DNA of 64,000 nucleotides, taken from Wuchereria bancrofti (lineage: Eukaryota > Nematoda > Chromadorea > Rhabditida > Onchocercidae). Positions 60,661 to 64,000 of this stretch are shown piece after piece. The position numbers and the translations under genes are program-made. How positions within the stretch are numbered: the first letter of the stretch is position 1; every line of letters starts with the position of its first letter. Location of the stretch: positions 11,339,843 through 11,403,842 of the forward strand of contig SSBO01000009.1 of the NCBI GenBank assembly GCA_005281725.1, in the 5' to 3' direction. A model generated the notes under the pieces. That model was not told the origin of the DNA, ran no database searches, and was given only the letters and a program-made list of their open reading frames with translations.

Positions 60661-63600
60661 CAAAGAATAACCAGTTCTGCTGTGACAACAATCAGCTTTA
60701 CCGGCTTCTATGTGATGTCTTGAGATAGATAATAAGTCTCTATTATGCAGGTAATAATAGATTTACTAACCACACAGAAAATGATACACACATTTAGTTT
60801 GTTATTCATGACATATTTATCAAAGACTTTTAACTTTTTTTTTCAGAGATTAAAAATGCCGAAAGTGAGGTCTTGGTGACAGGGTTTGTTGTGGCGTCTT
60901 GTTTTCTGATAACATGTCCAAAAGAAAGCAAATGTTTCATTTAATAGTTGTTTACAGCTATACCAGAGTACGGATGCCAATTCGCCCCACTTCGTATGTT
61001 AAAACGTATGTCTCTTTAGTCCATAAAGAGAAATACAGTTTTTGTGAGAAAAGCAAAGACAGGAGGCACAAAAACGGAAAAATGAATCGTATGAATCATA
61101 AATTTTCAGAAAAACAGTTGTTTATGAGAGAGAACATCTAGCGAAAAGGAAATCACGGGAAAACATTTGCTTCAGAAATCATATAAAACCTGTCATCAAT
61201 CACTAAATAGTTAAGCAAGACGTGTCATACTGTTTCATAATAATCCTCCACCACTACAAACTTGCAACCATTCACATTCCAACTTATCGGTCATTTGAAT
61301 TTTGTTGAAACGTTTACTAAGGGAAGATTTGATATGATTTCCTGCTACTAATGCTTCTCATAAATTATACATGCATACAATATATAGTTGTTCTCGTGCT
61401 GTTCCAACTTGGAAACAAAACGAAAAAGTAATGAAACCACAAAAAGTTGATTTTCTACTTATTGAAATGAATTAGGAATAAATAGAGACCGGCGGGGCGC
61501 GGGGCAACAGTGTAAAAAAGATTGGTGAAAGTTAAATGTTAAATGTGTCATAATAAAAACTAGTGCGGAAAAAATAATGAAAACTGCTGCGGACAAACTC
61601 CAAGACGAACAGTTTTTTTATTCCTGCTACGTTACTCGGACCGGATTGGATGACGTGATTATAGTTTGCTACGTCGTGTGAGCAAATGATTTAAATTCCG
61701 ACAACATTTCAAACACAAATTCTGATCACACTTCCGATAACAATTCGAGTGCGTAATAAGATAACATCTACAAACTGTGTCCTTAATGTAAAAATAATAT
61801 TAAATACAGAAATTATGCATTCTTCCAAAGAATCATGAAAAGTGGGTGGCATTGGTACCGAAACTAATATCTGGATGTTTAAAATTGATAGAACCCTAAA
61901 AGTGTCGGAAGTGTCGGAAGGTTTCTATTATTGAGCAACGGCGATTGCTGATTGTTTCAATCACTCATTACAAAAAACCGAAATTGTGACAAAAATGAAG
62001 TAAAATGATTGGTTCATTCAAATTTTATGCATATCAACAAGCTCTTGATGAGCTTCCAGGTTAATTCTATATTCTTCAGTATTTCAATTCAAATTAAATC
62101 CTCGCATGTATCAATATTTTATGAGTAAGAGATAAAAGGAATATTAAATTTCGAAACACTTAACAATATTGATAAACTTCCTTACTTAATTGCAAAATTC
62201 AAATACCATTGAATTTCTTTGGTTAAAGTCTCCTTTATCACCAGTTCAAAAAGTGACAAAACTGTCAGCAAAGATTAAATATGAAAAAATTCACAGTGAT
62301 ACGCTAGTAACATGAAACTGTTAACCCATCAAACATTTCAGACATTTTAATGAGGGTCCTAAATGACAAAAATTGGAGGTGGAGAATTGGAGTGAAGGTG
62401 AAAATTAATCTGAAATGATTAATAGAGAAAGGACAGAACACGTAGACCACTTCATTTGAAGATAACAGATCTGGTTGTTTGTTCCCATAAAATTGAAATA
62501 TAAAGAAAGAGTCTTTGAAAATTGGCATCTAATCAGTGGATCATTCAGGCTTCTATGTTTTTCTTGTTCTTTCAACTTGATAAAAATGATCTAATTCAAA
62601 TGAATATGTGTTAGTTAGAGATCGACTTCTGTAAAAGTGAAAAAAGTTGGTTAAAAGGGTAGAACGGAACATAGAAACGGTTAAAACTACCATAGCAACA
62701 TGATGGGCACATTAGATGATACTGTCCAGAAAAATTGGCATAAAAAATGATCAAGAAAAACAGAATAATGCGTGAAATCTCGAATTAAGATGCGAATAGG
62801 TGGAACGAGGAGCAGGAAAAGAGGAGAGGTGACAAAGGCTATTGGTTGGGTGAGTATCCTTGACCTCATTATAATTTTCATGCTACCACTCAAACGAAGT
62901 TTCAAATTAATGCAATACATTTAGAAGTGACTCCTACACCGATACAGAAATAAGAACATTGATCATCCATGTATGAAATATAAATAGAATTACAAGTAAT
63001 GTCACAGTTAAACGACGAACTGATTGTTAACCTAAATCACATTACTTGAAGAACGTTTGAGTTATGCATGGGATCAAGCAAATTCATTCTTTGCTTAAAA
63101 ACTCCTATGCACAAAATTTGAATATCTTCACTTACAAATTCCTTTTTACTTAACATCACTTTGTTGAACTAGTTGATTGGTCGATGAAGTTACCTGGCAT
63201 GCTAACAAAAATCCAAAAAAAAAACCTGATGCCTCCCTTCCATTCCCTTAGCTACGTTACCAGTCACCTCTGAAATAAGTTGAAGTTGCACCTGTTAATC
63301 CTATCCAAACCTTCTTCATCCTACTACTACTACTACTACTATTACTATCACTACTGTCAGATTGACTCGATAATCCATCATTCGCTGTAATAATAAGGAA
63401 ACTTTCCCAACGATAAATGAAGCTTCATCCTATCCTACAGGTATATATACACATTACCTTTGTATACAAGTAGATAGAAAGTTGCCTGCAAGATGGATGG
63501 ATGTATTCTTCTACAACGGTAAATGCATTCATTAATCCCTTCTCCAAATGATATGCAAATATAACAAACTTCTTGCAAAGACATCTTCTCTCTAGATGTT

Positions 63601-63889
63601 GTCTAATGAGCTCCTCCTGCATGCATGACATTATAAGAGGGCAATATCTATTGCATATTTTATAGATTTGTTTTTATGATACAAAAGAATATTATGTGAT
63701 ATAAGCCGGATATTTGCGCTAAAATATTGTAGTCAGAAGGAAGTGTTAGACCTCAGTACATCATTCTTTCATCATTTGCAACAAGGTAGAAAGTGCTGCA
63801 CATTGCACATCCCTTATTTTAATTTTCATTATACTGTCTCCCTCTGTCTCTCAAAAAAAAATCTGACATTGCTTTTCCACTTCTTCAGA
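60661..63889. other. Gene-poor interval
   Basis: A short open stretch after TTTTTTCAG at 60847-60940 (IKNAESEVLVTGFVVASCFL, then stop) might be a last exon of the nested plus-strand gene, but its splice phase does not match. An (ACT)n run lies at 63321-63341. Otherwise nothing recognisable. Confidence 0.45.
63321..63341. repeat. (ACT)n trinucleotide repeat
   Basis: Seven ACT triplets. Confidence 0.9.
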
Positions 63890-63991
63890 ATGTCATCCAA
63901 AGCAAAACGGGATAGTCTCGAGTCAAAACGGAATGTTTTCCGATCCTATTCTCATGAATATCATTTTAACAACGAGCTTACTCCATGGATG
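63890..63991 (+). CDS. First exon of a gene cut by the window end
   Basis: ATG 63890 follows CCACTTCTTCAG by one base, a typical spliced-leader or first-intron acceptor placed directly before the start. Thirty-four codons (MSSKAKRDSLESKRN, VFRSYSHEYHFNNELTPWM) end at a donor GTAAAAACT at 63992, phase 0. No signal peptide; basic N-terminus. Too short to assign. Confidence 0.6.
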
Positions 63992-64000
63992 GTAAAAACT

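Overview
The window looks like nuclear DNA from a nematode, most likely a filarial or related clade III worm. This is inferred from its high A+T content, genes broken into many short exons by compact GT-AG introns, mostly phase-0 splicing, polypyrimidine-TTCAG acceptors just before start codons (as in spliced-leader trans-splicing), a BEL/Pao retroelement, and nematode-like homologues (nicastrin, a PIM/PRK kinase, a CUB plus C-type-lectin membrane protein). There are no bacterial operons, CRISPR arrays or phage genes. All gene models below were read by eye from open frames, splice consensus and phase matching. Exon edges are exact where stated and the rest are best guesses.

Layout. 1-4.7 kb: A+T-rich non-coding DNA containing a near-identical tandem duplication of about 1.45 kb with one N at the junction. 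4.7-9.4 kb: a 3'-truncated, inactivated BEL/Pao element (primer-binding site, long gag-pol frame, premature stop in RNase H, decayed integrase, no 3' LTR seen). 9.4-12.7 kb: non-coding. 12.7-13.7 kb: a two-exon gene for a lysine-rich hexapeptide-repeat protein. 15.9-17.3 kb: a multi-exon gene for a signal-peptide membrane protein of unknown family. 17.3-22.8 kb: mostly empty, with a striking perfect hairpin at 18.5 kb. 22.9-23.3 kb: possible small membrane protein gene.

24.0-28.3 kb (minus): nicastrin, a gamma-secretase subunit, in about 16 exons. 28.8-31 kb: a partial single-pass membrane protein exon, an orphan plus-strand exon, and a Gly/Ser-rich two-exon gene. 31.2-34.4 kb (plus): CUB + C-type lectin + transmembrane + long cytoplasmic tail. 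35.8-37.9 kb (minus): DHHC palmitoyltransferase. 38.0-38.7 kb (plus): small transmembrane protein. 40.7-42.7 kb (minus): PIM-family serine/threonine kinase.

42.7-51.3 kb is gene-poor; its part at 43.3-45.7 kb is richer in G+C and full of simple repeats and overlapping accidental frames. 51.3-59.9 kb (minus): a long coiled-coil protein in at least 16 exons. Its first intron, on the opposite strand, holds exons of a strongly diverged trypsin-like (S1) protein with no catalytic residues in place. The window ends in the first exon of another gene (63.9 kb, plus), cut by the window edge.

The genes do not form a functional operon. They share no obvious pathway, although several encode membrane or secretory-pathway proteins (nicastrin, lectin, DHHC enzyme). 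I did not find a clearly new multi-gene system. The best candidates for novelty are the nested S1-like gene, the hexapeptide-repeat protein, the unknown membrane protein at 16 kb and the 18.5-kb hairpin.
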